Position numbers and translations under genes: made by a program
Shown here: positions 53,203-62,480 of the stretch, piece after piece
Position numbering within the stretch: the first letter of the stretch is position 1
Layout of the letters: each line of letters opens with the position of its first letter
Notes under the pieces: generated by a model
Databases searched by the model: none
What the model was told of the DNA's origin: nothing
What the model saw: the letters and a program-made list of their open reading frames with translations, nothing else
NCBI GenBank assembly: GCA_964515555.1
Contig: CAZEVY010000014.1
Location: 19,299-83,298 of the forward strand
Origin: CAZEVY01 sp964515555
GTDB taxonomy: Bacteria > Acidobacteriota > Terriglobia > Bryobacterales > Bryobacteraceae
DNA: 64,000 bases
Direction of reading: 5' to 3'

Positions 53203-54870
53203 ATGAGCTTCACATCCCTCGTCATGGCTACCGGTTTCCTGATCACTGCGGGAGCGCAAGCACCCGTCCCGAATCCAACTCAACAACAGGTCGGGCCCGC
53301 ACAGGGCCAAGTGCCCGTGTTTCGAGTCACGGTGGTCGCACGCACGACCAAGGCGGTCAACTACAGGCATCGCGGCGGCGCGACCAAAGTCGACTTCGTC
53401 GGCACGCCGCTGCTGCCACGCTCTCGGGGCGAGGCCAAGGTCGAGAGCAAGCAGGGCTACATCGAGATTGAGGTCGAGTTCGACAACCTCGAGCCGGCCA
53501 CGAAGTTCGGTCCCGAGTATCTGACCTACGTTCTATGGGCCATTACCCCGGAAGGCCGGGCTACGAATCTCGGCGAAGTTCTGCTGAACGGCACCCGGAG
53601 CAAGCTCAACGTGACCACTGAGCTTCAGGCCTTCGGACTGGTGATGACCGCCGAGCCGTACTTCGCGGTCTCCCAGCCGAGCGACGTCGTGGTAATGGAG
53701 AACGCGATTCGTCCGGACACAAGCGGCAAGATCGACGTCGTCGACGCCAAATATGAGCTGCTCAAGCGCGGCCATTACATGTTCAACCACAATCCGGCCG
53801 CGATCACCACCCGAATCGACGATCGCAGGAATCCCCTGGAGCTCTTTGAGGCCCGGCACGCGGTTCAATTGGCCCAGTTCGCCGGCGCCGACCGTTACGC
53901 CGCCGACTCGTTCCAAAAAGCCCGCAACCAGTTGCAGCAGGCCGAGCAGTTGCACGCGCGGAAAGCGGGTCGCAAGTCGATCATCCAGGCAGCCCGCGAA
54001 TCCGTGCAGACGGCCGAGGACGCCCGTCTCATAGCGATCCAGCGCCAGGAAGAGATGCGTCTGGCCGAGGAGCGCCGCGTCGCGGCAGACCGCGAGGCGC
54101 GCGCGGTGGCGCGTGCGGCCGACGAAGCGGATCGCCGCCGGCAGGCCGAAGTGGCCGCCGCGCGTGAGCGGGCGAATGCGGACGCCGCCCGTGTGGCGGC
54201 CGAGAGATCGCGCATCGAACTTGAGCAGGCCGCGCAACGTGCGGCGCGTGAGCGCGCCGAGGCCGAGGCCGCCAAGGTAGAGGCGGAGCGGTCGCGCACT
54301 GAGGCCGAGAGGGCGCGCATCGAGGCCGAGAGGGCGCGGGCCGCGGCGCTGGAGCAGGAGCAGAGCGCGCGGCTGGAAGCGGAGCGGGCGCGCGCGGCCG
54401 TCGATCAGGCCAATCGCGAGCGCGACGAGCTTCGTACGCGCCTGCAACAGCAGCTCGACATGATTCTCGAGACCCGGGAGTCGGCTCGTGGACTGATCGT
54501 GAACATGTCGGACGTACTCTTCGACGTCGACCGCGCGACGCTGAAGCCGGGCGCGAGAGAGAAGCTGGCCAAAGTCGCCGGCATTCTGCTGGCCTATCCG
54601 GGACTGAAGATGGAGGTGGAAGGCCACACCGACAGCACCGGGTCGGACACCCACAATCAGGCGCTCTCGGAGCGCCGGGCGGAATCGGTACGGTCGTTCC
54701 TGGTCTCGCAGGGCATCTCGACGTCGAGCATCGCCTCGCGTGGATTCGGCGAATCGCGGCCGGTAGTCTCGAACGACACCGCCGCCGGGAGGCAGCAGAA
54801 CCGGCGCGTCGAACTGGTGGTGTCCGGCGAGGCGATTACCTCCACGGTGACGCGAAGTCAACTGCGTTAG
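53203..54870 (+). CDS. OmpA-family protein with long coiled coil
   Basis: A 555-residue envelope protein. It has a short signal peptide (about residues 1-18), and a beta-rich N-terminal domain (about 40-165) with NYRHRGGATKVDF and YVLWAITPEGRATNLGEV. A helical Ala/Glu/Arg-rich coiled coil runs from about 205 to 425, with repeated AERSRIE and AERARAA units. The C-terminal OmpA peptidoglycan-binding domain has LFDVDRATLKPGA, VEGHTDSTGSD and RRVELVV. It probably links the outer membrane to the peptidoglycan. An AGGAGA ribosome-binding site lies 9 bases before the ATG. The 143-base upstream gap holds a TATAGA hexamer at 53135-53140. Confidence 0.9.
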   Translation: MSFTSLVMATGFLITAGAQAPVPNPTQQQVGPAQGQVPVFRVTVVARTTKAVNYRHRGGATKVDFVGTPLLPRSRGEAKVESKQGYIEIEVEFDNLEPATKFGPEYLTYVLWAITPEGRATNLGEVLLNGTRSKLNVTTELQAFGLVMTAEPYFAVSQPSDVVVMENAIRPDTSGKIDVVDAKYELLKRGHYMFNHNPAAITTRIDDRRNPLELFEARHAVQLAQFAGADRYAADSFQKARNQLQQAEQLHARKAGRKSIIQAARESVQTAEDARLIAIQRQEEMRLAEERRVAADREARAVARAADEADRRRQAEVAAARERANADAARVAAERSRIELEQAAQRAARERAEAEAAKVEAERSRTEAERARIEAERARAAALEQEQSARLEAERARAAVDQANRERDELRTRLQQQLDMILETRESARGLIVNMSDVLFDVDRATLKPGAREKLAKVAGILLAYPGLKMEVEGHTDSTGSDTHNQALSERRAESVRSFLVSQGISTSSIASRGFGESRPVVSNDTAAGRQQNRRVELVVSGEAITSTVTRSQLR

Positions 54871-54897
54871 TGTCTGATCCGTGGATGGCGGGCGTCT

Positions 54898-55896
54898 TTA
54901 CCCGCCTATGGCGTACATCGGCCGCGGGGGCGCGACGAAGCGCGCGGTGTTGATCTCGTGGCCGATCCACTTGGCGTGCACGGCGTCGCGGATCGTCCGG
55001 AGAATCGCCTCGTCGTGCGCGCCGGCGCGGAGCAGCCCCTTCACGTCCGTCTCCTCGATGGCGAACAGGCAGTAGCGCAGCTTGCCATCGGCCGTCAGCC
55101 GGATGCGATTGCAGCTCAGGCAGAAGGGCTTGCTCACCGAGGCGATGAAGCCGACCCCGCCTCGGCCGTCGGCGAAGCGGTATTCGCTGGCGGGAGCGCG
55201 CGGGTCCTGGTCCGGCGCCGGCTCGAGCGGACCGATCTCGCGCGAGAGCATAGCCATCATGTCGTCGGCCAGCAGCACGCGATCGCGGTCCCAGATGCCC
55301 TGGGCGTCCAGCGGCATGAACTCGATGTAGCGGATCTCGATGCCGCGCTCGCGGCCGAAGCGCGCCATGGGGACCACGTCGGGCTCGATCAGGTTTTTCA
55401 CCGCCACGACGTTAATCTTCACCGGGCCGTAACCCAGCGCGAGGCACGCGTCGATGCCCGCCATCACGCGATCGAAGTCGTCGCGGCGCGTGATCAGGCG
55501 GAAGCGTTCGCGGTCAAGCGTGTCGAGGTGGACGTTGATCCTCCGCAGCCCGGCGTCATAGAGCGGGCGCGCCAAGTCGGCGAGCAACACGCCGTTGGTC
55601 GTCAGCGCGATGTCGTCGACGCCTGGGATTGCCGCCAGCTTGGCGATCAGCACCGGCAGGTCCCGGCGCACCAGCGGCTCGCCGCCGGTGATGCGCAGCT
55701 TGCGGACGCCGAGGCGGACCGCCAGCCGCACGAAGCGCTCGGTCTCCTCGTAGGTCAGAACCTCGGAGTGCGGCAGAAAATCGACTTCGCGCTCGGGCAT
55801 GCAGTAGAAGCAGCGGATGTTGCAGCGGTCGGTGACGCTGATCCTCAGGTTGTCGTGCAGGCGTCCGAAGGTGTCGACGAGCGGAGCTTCCGGCAT
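54898..55896 (-). CDS. moaA: GTP 3',8-cyclase (molybdenum cofactor biosynthesis)
   Basis: A 332-residue radical SAM enzyme for the first step of molybdopterin synthesis. The SAM cluster motif is CNIRCFYC (Cys25, Cys29, Cys32). ITGGEPLVRRD contains the SAM-binding GGE, and the second cluster is in CLSCNRIRLTADGKLRYC. The C-terminus ends in a Gly-Gly dipeptide (MYAIGG), which in MoaA is required for catalysis. The ATG at 55896 shares one base with the nadA stop (TGATG), so the two Fe-S enzymes are coupled. An upstream open extension belongs to the nadA region and is not real. Confidence 0.95.
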   Translation of the reverse strand: MPEAPLVDTFGRLHDNLRISVTDRCNIRCFYCMPEREVDFLPHSEVLTYEETERFVRLAVRLGVRKLRITGGEPLVRRDLPVLIAKLAAIPGVDDIALTTNGVLLADLARPLYDAGLRRINVHLDTLDRERFRLITRRDDFDRVMAGIDACLALGYGPVKINVVAVKNLIEPDVVPMARFGRERGIEIRYIEFMPLDAQGIWDRDRVLLADDMMAMLSREIGPLEPAPDQDPRAPASEYRFADGRGGVGFIASVSKPFCLSCNRIRLTADGKLRYCLFAIEETDVKGLLRAGAHDEAILRTIRDAVHAKWIGHEINTARFVAPPRPMYAIGG

Positions 55897-56825
55897 CAAC
55901 GCACCGCGAGCATGCGCTCGAGTGGAACCAGCGCGCGGCGAATGATCTCCGGGGCGAGCTCGACCCGCGGGCGCAGGTCGCGCAGCGCGTCGTGGAGCTT
56001 CTCGAGCGTATTGCGCCGCATGTAGGGACACTCCGAACAGTTGCAGTTCTCGTTGGGCACGAAATGGAATCGCTTGTGCGGAGCGCGGCGCGCCAGCGAG
56101 TGGCCGACGCCGCTCTCGGTCATGACGATGAACTCCTCGGCGGGCGCCTTCACGCACCAGTCGATGATGGCCGATGTGGAACCGATGAAGTCGGCCATGG
56201 CAAGCACATCGGGAGGACACTCGGGGTGCGCGGCGACCAGCGCCTGGGGGTGCTCGGCGCGCGCGGCGCTCACTTTGCGGGCGGCGAACGTGGCGTGCAC
56301 GATGCAGGCGCCCTGCCAGATGCGCATGTTATCGCGCCCGGTCTGCTGCTTCACGTAATTGCCGAGGTTGATGTCGGGCAGGAACAGCACGGGCCGCTCG
56401 CGGGGAATCGAGTTGACCACCTCGACGGCGTTGCGCGACGTGCAGAGGATGTCGCTCTCGGCCTTGACCTCGACGGAGGTGTTGATGTAACTGACGACGA
56501 CGTGGTCCGGGTTCCGGCTCTTAAATGCGCGCACCTGCTCGACGGGACAGGAATCCACAAGGCTGCACCCGGCATCCCGGTCCGGAACCACGACGATGCG
56601 GTCGGGGTTGAGCACCTTGGCTGTCTCGGCCATGAACCACACGCCGCAGAAGGCGATGACGTCGCCCGAGAAATCGCGGGCCTTGCGGGCGAGCTCCAGG
56701 CTGTCGCCCACCCAGTCGGCGAGCTCCTGTATTTCGGCCTCCTGGTAGTGATGCGCGAGGATGACGGCGCGGCGTAGGCGCTTGAGGTCAAGAATCTCGT
56801 CGGCGATGGAAGTGGTCGCCAGCAT
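55896..56825 (-). CDS. nadA: quinolinate synthase A
   Basis: Condenses iminoaspartate with dihydroxyacetone phosphate to quinolinate in NAD biosynthesis. The 309-residue protein contains the family blocks AHHYQEAEIQELAD, AFCGVWFMAETAK and SYINTSVEVKA. The three expected [4Fe-4S] ligands are Cys87 (DAGCSLVDSC), Cys203 (HPEC) and Cys266 (CNCSECPYM). No nadB or nadC is in the window. It is the upstream partner of moaA. The 126 bases before it contain an imperfect inverted repeat. Confidence 0.95.
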   Translation of the reverse strand: MLATTSIADEILDLKRLRRAVILAHHYQEAEIQELADWVGDSLELARKARDFSGDVIAFCGVWFMAETAKVLNPDRIVVVPDRDAGCSLVDSCPVEQVRAFKSRNPDHVVVSYINTSVEVKAESDILCTSRNAVEVVNSIPRERPVLFLPDINLGNYVKQQTGRDNMRIWQGACIVHATFAARKVSAARAEHPQALVAAHPECPPDVLAMADFIGSTSAIIDWCVKAPAEEFIVMTESGVGHSLARRAPHKRFHFVPNENCNCSECPYMRRNTLEKLHDALRDLRPRVELAPEIIRRALVPLERMLAVR

Positions 56826-56852
56826 AGGGAGGTGGTGCTGCCTGTATTTTAC

Positions 56853-56951
56853 AGCTTTCAGCGGTCAGCTTTCAGCAGTCAGTTTTCAGCGGCGGGCATT
56901 CGCGGGTAGTTGGGCCCCAAGCTGATTGCTGACAGCTGATCGCTGATAGCT
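56853..56951. repeat. imperfect inverted repeat (TCAGC-rich hairpin element)
   Basis: Two 30-base arms, 56853-56882 and 56922-56951, match as inverted copies at 26 of 30 positions and flank a 39-base loop. Each arm is itself built of short units (AGCTTTCAGC, GGTCAGC, AGTCAG), like dispersed TCAGC-type palindromic elements seen between genes in many bacteria. It fills the space between the start of nadA and the end of the M16 protease gene, both on the minus strand, and could act as a transcription stop or RNA-stabilising structure. Confidence 0.7.
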
Positions 56952-59687
56952 CTACGGCGCCACCCCCGCTTTCTTAAAGTCGCCGCCCTTCATCACGGTG
57001 AGACCCGACGGGTGGAGATGCCGCCGTAGAGCCTCGACGACTTGCGCCGGGGTCAACCCCTGGATCTTGCGCTCCAGGTCGGCATCCCAGGCCATGGTGC
57101 GGTTGTAGTGCGATTGCATCGTCAGCCGTCCGGCCAGCTCGCGATCCTGCGCGCGGCTGACAGTCTGCGCCTGCGCCCAGCTCTGCTTGGCGGCCGACAC
57201 CTCGGCGTCGGTGAATCCTTCCTTGAGGATCTTGCCGATCTCGTCCTTGAACGACGCCTCCACCTTGGGCGCGTTCTGAGGCGCCGAAATCGCGAAGGCG
57301 ACGAACATCGCGTTGTCCTCCTCCGGCGCCACCTGAAACTGCGAGCCGACCCCGTAGCTCAGGCCTTCCTTGCCGCGAATGCGGGCGAACAACCGTGAGT
57401 TCATGCCGCCGCCGATCAGGTAGTTCGCCAGCACCATGGCCGGATAGTCGGCGTGCGCGTCGGTGATCTGGATCGGCATGCCGGCGACGAAGAAAGCGTT
57501 GGCCTTGTCCGGCGTCTCGAAATTCTGATTCAGCGGCGCGATCTTGCGGTAGGGCGAGCGCACCTTCACGTACGGGCGCGGACTCTTCCACCCGGCGAAC
57601 ATTTTCGAGGTGAGCTGTTGGGCCTGCTCCGGATCGAAATCGCCGATGACCGTCATCTCGGCGCGAGCGATGCCGTAGAAGCCGGCGTAGAACTTCTTCA
57701 CGTCGTCGAGCGTGACCGCTTTCAGCTCGGCGATCTCCTCGTCGAACGTCGGCGTGTAGCGCACGTCGCCCTTCGGGTAGGGCGACATGTGCCGCATGAA
57801 GGCGTTGAAAACCACGCCCTGCGGCTCGCTCTTCTGGTTCTCGACGCCCGCCAGCATCTGCTGCCGTAGCTGGTCGAACTCCGTCTGCGGGAACGAGGGC
57901 TGCCGCAGAACCTCGCCGACGATCTCCAGTACCGCCGGCAGATTCGCGCGCGTCGTCTCGATGTTGACGCTGATGCCGGTAGAGCCGCCACCGACTCCCA
58001 CGCGCGCCTTGAGCTTGTCGAGATCGTCCTGAATCTGCTGGCGCGTGCGCCTGGTGGTTCCTCGCATCAGCATGGAAGCCGTGATCCGTCCCGAGATGGT
58101 CTGGTTGGCGAGGCTTCTTTCATCGCCCATGTGCAGCCGCAGCATGGCGTTGACGCTGTCGCCCCGCGTTTCCTTCGAGAGGTAGTTGATCTTGATGCCG
58201 GCCACCTCGCCGCGCCGCGTGCGCGAATCGATGTTGGCGGGCGTGGGGTCGAAGGCCTCGCCCTGGGAGACCTGCACGTCGCCTTTGTAGTCCTTCACCA
58301 GCGTCTCGACGTCGGGCGCGGCGGGGATTTCGGCGCGCTCCGGCTGCGCGGTCGGAATGAAGACGCCGACGGTGCGGTTGGAGGGCTTCAGATACTTCAG
58401 TGCGGCGGCCTGCACCGCCTCCGGTGAAACTCTCCGAATGCGGTCGCGATTGACGAAGAAGAGCCGCCAGTCGCCTTGCGCGATCCATTCGCTAAGCGTC
58501 AGACCGAAGCGGTCCGAGCTGTTGATGGTCAACTCGATATTCTTGAGCGACTGCGTCCGGACGCGCTCGACTTCGTCCTTGGCGATGGGCTTGGCCTTGA
58601 GCTCGTCGAGCGTGGCGAGCATGGTGTTCTTGGCGTCGACGATGGAGTTCTCGGTCCTCACCTCGGCCATGAACAGCGCCATGCCCGGCTCCTTGAGCGC
58701 AAACGTGAAGCCGCCGACCTGGGCGGCCTTCTTGGTCTCGACGAGCGCTTTGTAGAGCCGGCCGGCGGGGGTCGTCGAGAGCGCCTGCGCGGCCAGGCTG
58801 GCGGCGGCGAAGTCCTCGTGCGCGCCCGGCGGAAAATGATACGCGGCGATGGCCGATTGCACATCGCCGACGCGGCGCAGCTCGACGAAGCGCTCGCCGT
58901 CCTGCGTGGGCTCGGCGGTGTAGGTCGGCTGAATGCGGCGCGTGGGACGCGGGATCGGCGCGAAGAACTTATGGACGAGCGCCAGTGTCTTGGCTTCGTC
59001 GAACTTGCCGGCGACGAGCAGCACGGCGTTGTCCGGCTGGTAGTAGTTTCTGTAAAAGGCCTGCAAGCGCTCGATGTTGACGTTCTCGATGTCGGCGCGC
59101 GCGCCGATGGTGGACTTGCCGTAGTTGTGCCACAGGAAGGCCGTAGAGATGACGCGGTCGAACAGCACGCTCTGCGGGTCGTTTTCACCGGACTCGAATT
59201 CGTTGCGCACCACGGTCATCTCGCTGTCGAGGTCTTTCTTGGCGACGAAGGAGTTCACCATGCGGTCGGCCTCCAGGTCGAGCGCCCATTCCAGGTTGGC
59301 GTCGGTGGCTTGAAAAGTCTCGTAGTAGTTGGTGCGGTCGTACCAGGTGGTGCCGTTGGGGCGGGTGCCGTGGTCGGTGAGCTCCTTGGGAATATTCGGA
59401 TGCCGCGTCGTGCCCTTGAAGAGCAGGTGCTCGAGCAGGTGCGCCATTCCGGTCTCGCCGTAGTTCTCGTGGCGCGACCCGACCAAGTAGGTGATGTTGA
59501 CGGTGACGGTCTGCTTGGTGGGGTCGGGGAACAACAGCACGCGCAGGCCGTTGGCAAGGCGATACTCGGTGATGCCCTCGACGCTGGTGACGCGCTGCAC
59601 GCCGGCGGGCAGTTGCTGCGCGACGGCGGCCTGCGAAATCAGCGCGAAGATCAGCGCGAGGGTGGCCAGGGATCGAATGGTTTTCAT
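56952..59687 (-). CDS. exported M16-family zinc protease (two M16 units)
   Basis: A 911-residue protein with a signal peptide (residues 1-23) and two pitrilysin/M16 halves. The first half has the inverted zinc motif HxxEH (HLLEH, 83-87) with downstream VVRNEFESG supplying the third ligand. The second half (from about residue 480) lacks HxxEH and is the usual inactive partner, ending YLIGGGMNSRLFARIRGKEGLSYGV (quoted as GGMNSRLFARIR and EGLSYGV). Such periplasmic M16 proteins degrade peptides in a closed chamber. The ATG is preceded by a TATAAT-like sequence on the minus strand near 59716-59711. Length and domain order are normal. Confidence 0.93.
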   Translation of the reverse strand: MKTIRSLATLALIFALISQAAVAQQLPAGVQRVTSVEGITEYRLANGLRVLLFPDPTKQTVTVNITYLVGSRHENYGETGMAHLLEHLLFKGTTRHPNIPKELTDHGTRPNGTTWYDRTNYYETFQATDANLEWALDLEADRMVNSFVAKKDLDSEMTVVRNEFESGENDPQSVLFDRVISTAFLWHNYGKSTIGARADIENVNIERLQAFYRNYYQPDNAVLLVAGKFDEAKTLALVHKFFAPIPRPTRRIQPTYTAEPTQDGERFVELRRVGDVQSAIAAYHFPPGAHEDFAAASLAAQALSTTPAGRLYKALVETKKAAQVGGFTFALKEPGMALFMAEVRTENSIVDAKNTMLATLDELKAKPIAKDEVERVRTQSLKNIELTINSSDRFGLTLSEWIAQGDWRLFFVNRDRIRRVSPEAVQAAALKYLKPSNRTVGVFIPTAQPERAEIPAAPDVETLVKDYKGDVQVSQGEAFDPTPANIDSRTRRGEVAGIKINYLSKETRGDSVNAMLRLHMGDERSLANQTISGRITASMLMRGTTRRTRQQIQDDLDKLKARVGVGGGSTGISVNIETTRANLPAVLEIVGEVLRQPSFPQTEFDQLRQQMLAGVENQKSEPQGVVFNAFMRHMSPYPKGDVRYTPTFDEEIAELKAVTLDDVKKFYAGFYGIARAEMTVIGDFDPEQAQQLTSKMFAGWKSPRPYVKVRSPYRKIAPLNQNFETPDKANAFFVAGMPIQITDAHADYPAMVLANYLIGGGMNSRLFARIRGKEGLSYGVGSQFQVAPEEDNAMFVAFAISAPQNAPKVEASFKDEIGKILKEGFTDAEVSAAKQSWAQAQTVSRAQDRELAGRLTMQSHYNRTMAWDADLERKIQGLTPAQVVEALRRHLHPSGLTVMKGGDFKKAGVAP

Positions 59688-59735
59688 GGGGAGTCTCCGG
59701 TGAGGGACGCTCTTATTATAGGACGGTGACGGGAG

Positions 59736-59958
59736 TTACCTGTTCTTCTCAGCCCACTGCCGCCATTTCTCGACCGCCGCGTCGCGGTTCTTCTCGTCGA
59801 CACTCTTGTAGTCCGGCCCCAGGTCCTGACCGGTGAGATGTTTCAGCAACCGGATGTCCTCATACCAGAGCGGGTTCCTCGCCGGATCGAGCCGGCCGTT
59901 CAGGACGGCCACGGCCTTCCGATCGGCGAATTGCGCGGAGCGCAACGAATCGAGTCAT
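59736..59958 (-). pseudogene. short frameshifted gene with a good ribosome-binding site
   Basis: A well-formed start region lies on the minus strand: TATACT at 59986-59981, then GGGAGGG, then an ATG at 59958 (MTRFVALR). That frame then turns into Arg-rich nonsense. One frame over, from a TTG at 59945, a plausible 69-residue peptide appears. It contains NPLWYEDIRLLKHLTGQDLGPDY (quoted as WYEDIRLLKHLTGQ) and ends EKWRQWAEKNR. This resembles the C-terminal tail of acidobacterial HEAT-repeat-type proteins. A single-base shift near the beginning would join the two. It is either a decayed remnant or an error; function unknown. Confidence 0.45.
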
Positions 59959-60086
59959 GGTCACCCTCCCGAGTGGTCGCAGTATAAACCCGCCCGGTCC
60001 TCGACGTATCGGCTGGCATCGCCACCGGAGCCTGGTCGCGCTGGTGCGTTTGGAAGGGACGACCGCGAAATGAACCGCCGGTCGCG

Positions 60087-60611
60087 TCAGCGAATCATCG
60101 CGTCGAGTTCACCGACGTCCAGCCCGGCCTCGCGATAATGCTTGCGACTCAGCTCCAGAGCGCTGAACCCGTCCTCGTACGCCTGAAATCCGCCGTCGAC
60201 GCTCTTGTCCGTATAGATCAGGCCGCCTTCGACGATGAAGAAAACCACCGCGGGTTCCGGCGAGTCCTCGGTGATCACCAGCGTGTGCGATTCGCCAGCC
60301 GGTTCGTAGATGTAGGTGCCGGGCCTCGCGATCCAGTCGTGCTCCAGGTACCGCCAGTGACCACGGAGCGTGTAGCCGTGTACGGTGCCGACATGGTAAT
60401 GAGTCCCGAGCATCGCACCGGGAAGAGCCTTTAGGACCACGCTGAATCCGCCCGAGGTCAGGTTGAACCAGCAGGGCTGGAACCAGATGCCGGGCGCGTA
60501 CGGCACCCAGCGGCGCTCGTCGTCCAGGTTCACGTTCGCGATGAAGTGCTCCCGGCGCCTCTGTTGTGGTTCCAGGCCGTCACTGGAATGGTTGAACGCG
60601 ACAATCGGCAT
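60087..60611 (-). CDS. cupin dioxygenase-like protein (2,4'-dihydroxyacetophenone dioxygenase-like)
   Basis: A 174-residue single-cupin protein. The metal-binding set is GTHYHVGTVHGYTLRG with the later EPAGESHTL, giving three His and one Glu as candidate Fe or Ni ligands. The sequence YAPGIWFQPCWFNLTSGGFSVVLKALPG (quoted as GIWFQPCWFN and SVVLKALPG) fits the group containing 2,4'-dihydroxyacetophenone dioxygenase and acetylacetone-cleaving enzyme, which cleave C-C bonds. A GAGAGGA ribosome-binding site precedes the ATG. It lies 43 bases upstream-side of accC in gene order but has its own start region. The actual substrate is unknown. Confidence 0.75.
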   Translation of the reverse strand: MPIVAFNHSSDGLEPQQRRREHFIANVNLDDERRWVPYAPGIWFQPCWFNLTSGGFSVVLKALPGAMLGTHYHVGTVHGYTLRGHWRYLEHDWIARPGTYIYEPAGESHTLVITEDSPEPAVVFFIVEGGLIYTDKSVDGGFQAYEDGFSALELSRKHYREAGLDVGELDAMIR

Positions 60612-60654
60612 TTCGTCCTCTCTTTGTCCGTCGACTTTCGGTGCGACTACGTCC

Positions 60655-62025
60655 CTACCGATTCGCCGGAACCGCCGACTCCACCGGTGACTGCATGCGC
60701 GCGAGAAACGCCGTGTCGATGTGGCCCGCCAGAAAATCCGGGTGCGCCATGATGCGCTGGTGCAGCGGAATCGTCGTGTGTATCCCCTCCACGACGAACA
60801 TCTCCAGCGCGCGGCTCATCCGCGACACCGCCTCGGCGCGGTCGCGCCCGTAGGTGATCAGCTTCGCCGCCAGCGAGTCGTAGTACGGCGGAATGATGCC
60901 CTCAGCGTACATGGCGGTGTCGACCCGCACGCCGATCCCGCTCGGCAGGTTCAGCCCCGTGATCCGCCCCGGCGACGGCACGAACGTCTCGGGGTGCTCC
61001 GCGTTGATGCGGCACTCGATCGCGTGCCCGGTGATCCCCACCGTCTCCGGCAGGACTTCCGAAAGCGGATGTCCGGCGGCGATGAGAATCTGGCTCTTCA
61101 CCAGGTCGATGCCCGTCACCATCTCCGTCACCGGGTGCTCCACCTGAATGCGCGCGTTTACCTCGATGAAGAACAGGTTTCCCGACGAGTCCATGAGAAA
61201 CTCCGCCGTTCCCGCATTCACGTACCCGACCTCGTGCATGGCGCGCGAGAGCCGATCCGCCATCGCCCGCCGCAGCTCGTCGTTCATCGCCGGCGACGGC
61301 GCCTCCTCCACCAGCTTCTGATGACGCCGCTGAATCGAGCATTCGCGTTCGCCGAGCACCGCGACGTGACCGGCCTGGTCGGCCAGGAACTGGAATTCGA
61401 TGTGACGCGGCGCCTGCACGTACTTCTCCAGATACAGGTCGCCGCACGAAAACGAGGCCGACGCCTCGGCGTGCGCCTGCGCGTACAGGGTCGGCAGTTC
61501 AGCGGCGTTGTTGACGACCCGCATCCCCCGGCCGCCGCCGCCGGCCGTCGCTTTGAGCAGCACCGGGTAGCCGATCTTCGACGCCAGCTCGACCCCCTGC
61601 TCGGGCCCGCTCAGCACCCCGTCCGATCCCGAGAGAATCGGAATCCCCGCCGAGGCCATGGCCGCGCGCGCCTGCTGCTTCAGCCCCATCAACCGCGTCA
61701 CGCCCGCCGGCGGGCCGATAAACCGGATGCCCGACGCCTCGCACACCTCGGCGAAATCGGCGTTCTCGCTCAGGAATCCGTAGCCGGGATGGATGGCGTC
61801 GACGTTGGTGATCTCGGCGGCGCTGATCACCGCCGGAATGTCGAGATAACTGCGCGCGCTCTGCGCCGGCCCGATGCAGACGGCCTCGTCGGCGAAGCGC
61901 ACGTGCAGGCTGTAGCGGTCGGCCTCCGAGTACACGGCCACGGTGCGGATGCCCAGTTCCTTGCAGGCGCAAATCACCCGGAGCGCGATCTCACCGCGGT
62001 TGGCGATCAGTATCTTCCGGAACAT
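60655..62025 (-). CDS. accC: acetyl-CoA carboxylase, biotin carboxylase subunit
   Basis: Carboxylates biotin on AccB with ATP and bicarbonate as the first half-reaction of fatty-acid synthesis. The 456-residue protein begins MFRKILIANRGEIALRV. It has the ATP-grasp glycine loop KATAGGGGRGM, ARIQVEHPVTEMVTGIDLVK (catalytic Arg in the first part) and INAEHPETFVPSPGRI. The ATG is 4 bases after the accB stop, and the TAG stop of accB forms part of the TAGGAG ribosome-binding site. It forms the usual pepQ-accB-accC order, with efp absent. Confidence 0.97.
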   Translation of the reverse strand: MFRKILIANRGEIALRVICACKELGIRTVAVYSEADRYSLHVRFADEAVCIGPAQSARSYLDIPAVISAAEITNVDAIHPGYGFLSENADFAEVCEASGIRFIGPPAGVTRLMGLKQQARAAMASAGIPILSGSDGVLSGPEQGVELASKIGYPVLLKATAGGGGRGMRVVNNAAELPTLYAQAHAEASASFSCGDLYLEKYVQAPRHIEFQFLADQAGHVAVLGERECSIQRRHQKLVEEAPSPAMNDELRRAMADRLSRAMHEVGYVNAGTAEFLMDSSGNLFFIEVNARIQVEHPVTEMVTGIDLVKSQILIAAGHPLSEVLPETVGITGHAIECRINAEHPETFVPSPGRITGLNLPSGIGVRVDTAMYAEGIIPPYYDSLAAKLITYGRDRAEAVSRMSRALEMFVVEGIHTTIPLHQRIMAHPDFLAGHIDTAFLARMQSPVESAVPANR

Positions 62026-62029
62026 GCTC

Positions 62030-62476
62030 CTACGCCGGCCGGATCGAGAACAGCGCCTCGCCGTACTCGACCGGCTTTCCGTTCGATGCCAGTTGCGCCA
62101 CTACCACACCCGCCACCTCGGATTCGATCTCGTTCATCAGCTTCATCGACTCGATGATGCACAGCACCTGGCCGGGTTTCACCAGGTCGCCGACCTGAAC
62201 GAACGGCGGCGTGCCCGGAGCGGGCGCCTCGTAGAACGTGCCCACGATCGGCGATTTCACCAGCGTCAGTCCCGGCTCGAGCGCCGCCGCCGCCGAGGCC
62301 GGGGCCGCATGCGGCTGCGGGATCGAGTGCCCCATGGCCGGCAGGATCACCTCGTGATGGGAGGGCTCCACCGCCCGCCGGATGCGGACGCGCGCGTTCT
62401 CGCGCTCGACCTCCAGCTCGGCGATGCCGCTCTCGAGCACGACCTGTATCAGTTCTTTAATCTCGTCCAGCGTCAT
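62030..62476 (-). CDS. accB: acetyl-CoA carboxylase, biotin carboxyl carrier protein
   Basis: A 148-residue carrier with an N-terminal helical segment (LDEIKELIQVVLESGI) and a Pro/Ala linker around residues 50-70. The C-terminal biotinyl domain (about 72-148) carries biotinylated Lys112 in IIESMKLMNEIES; Ser replaces the more common Ala before the Met, which occurs in some families. The FYEAPAPGTPPF thumb typical of AccB is present. It sits 4 bases after pepQ and 4 bases before accC. Confidence 0.97.
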   Translation of the reverse strand: MTLDEIKELIQVVLESGIAELEVERENARVRIRRAVEPSHHEVILPAMGHSIPQPHAAPASAAAALEPGLTLVKSPIVGTFYEAPAPGTPPFVQVGDLVKPGQVLCIIESMKLMNEIESEVAGVVVAQLASNGKPVEYGEALFSIRPA

Positions 62477-62480
62477 TCGT

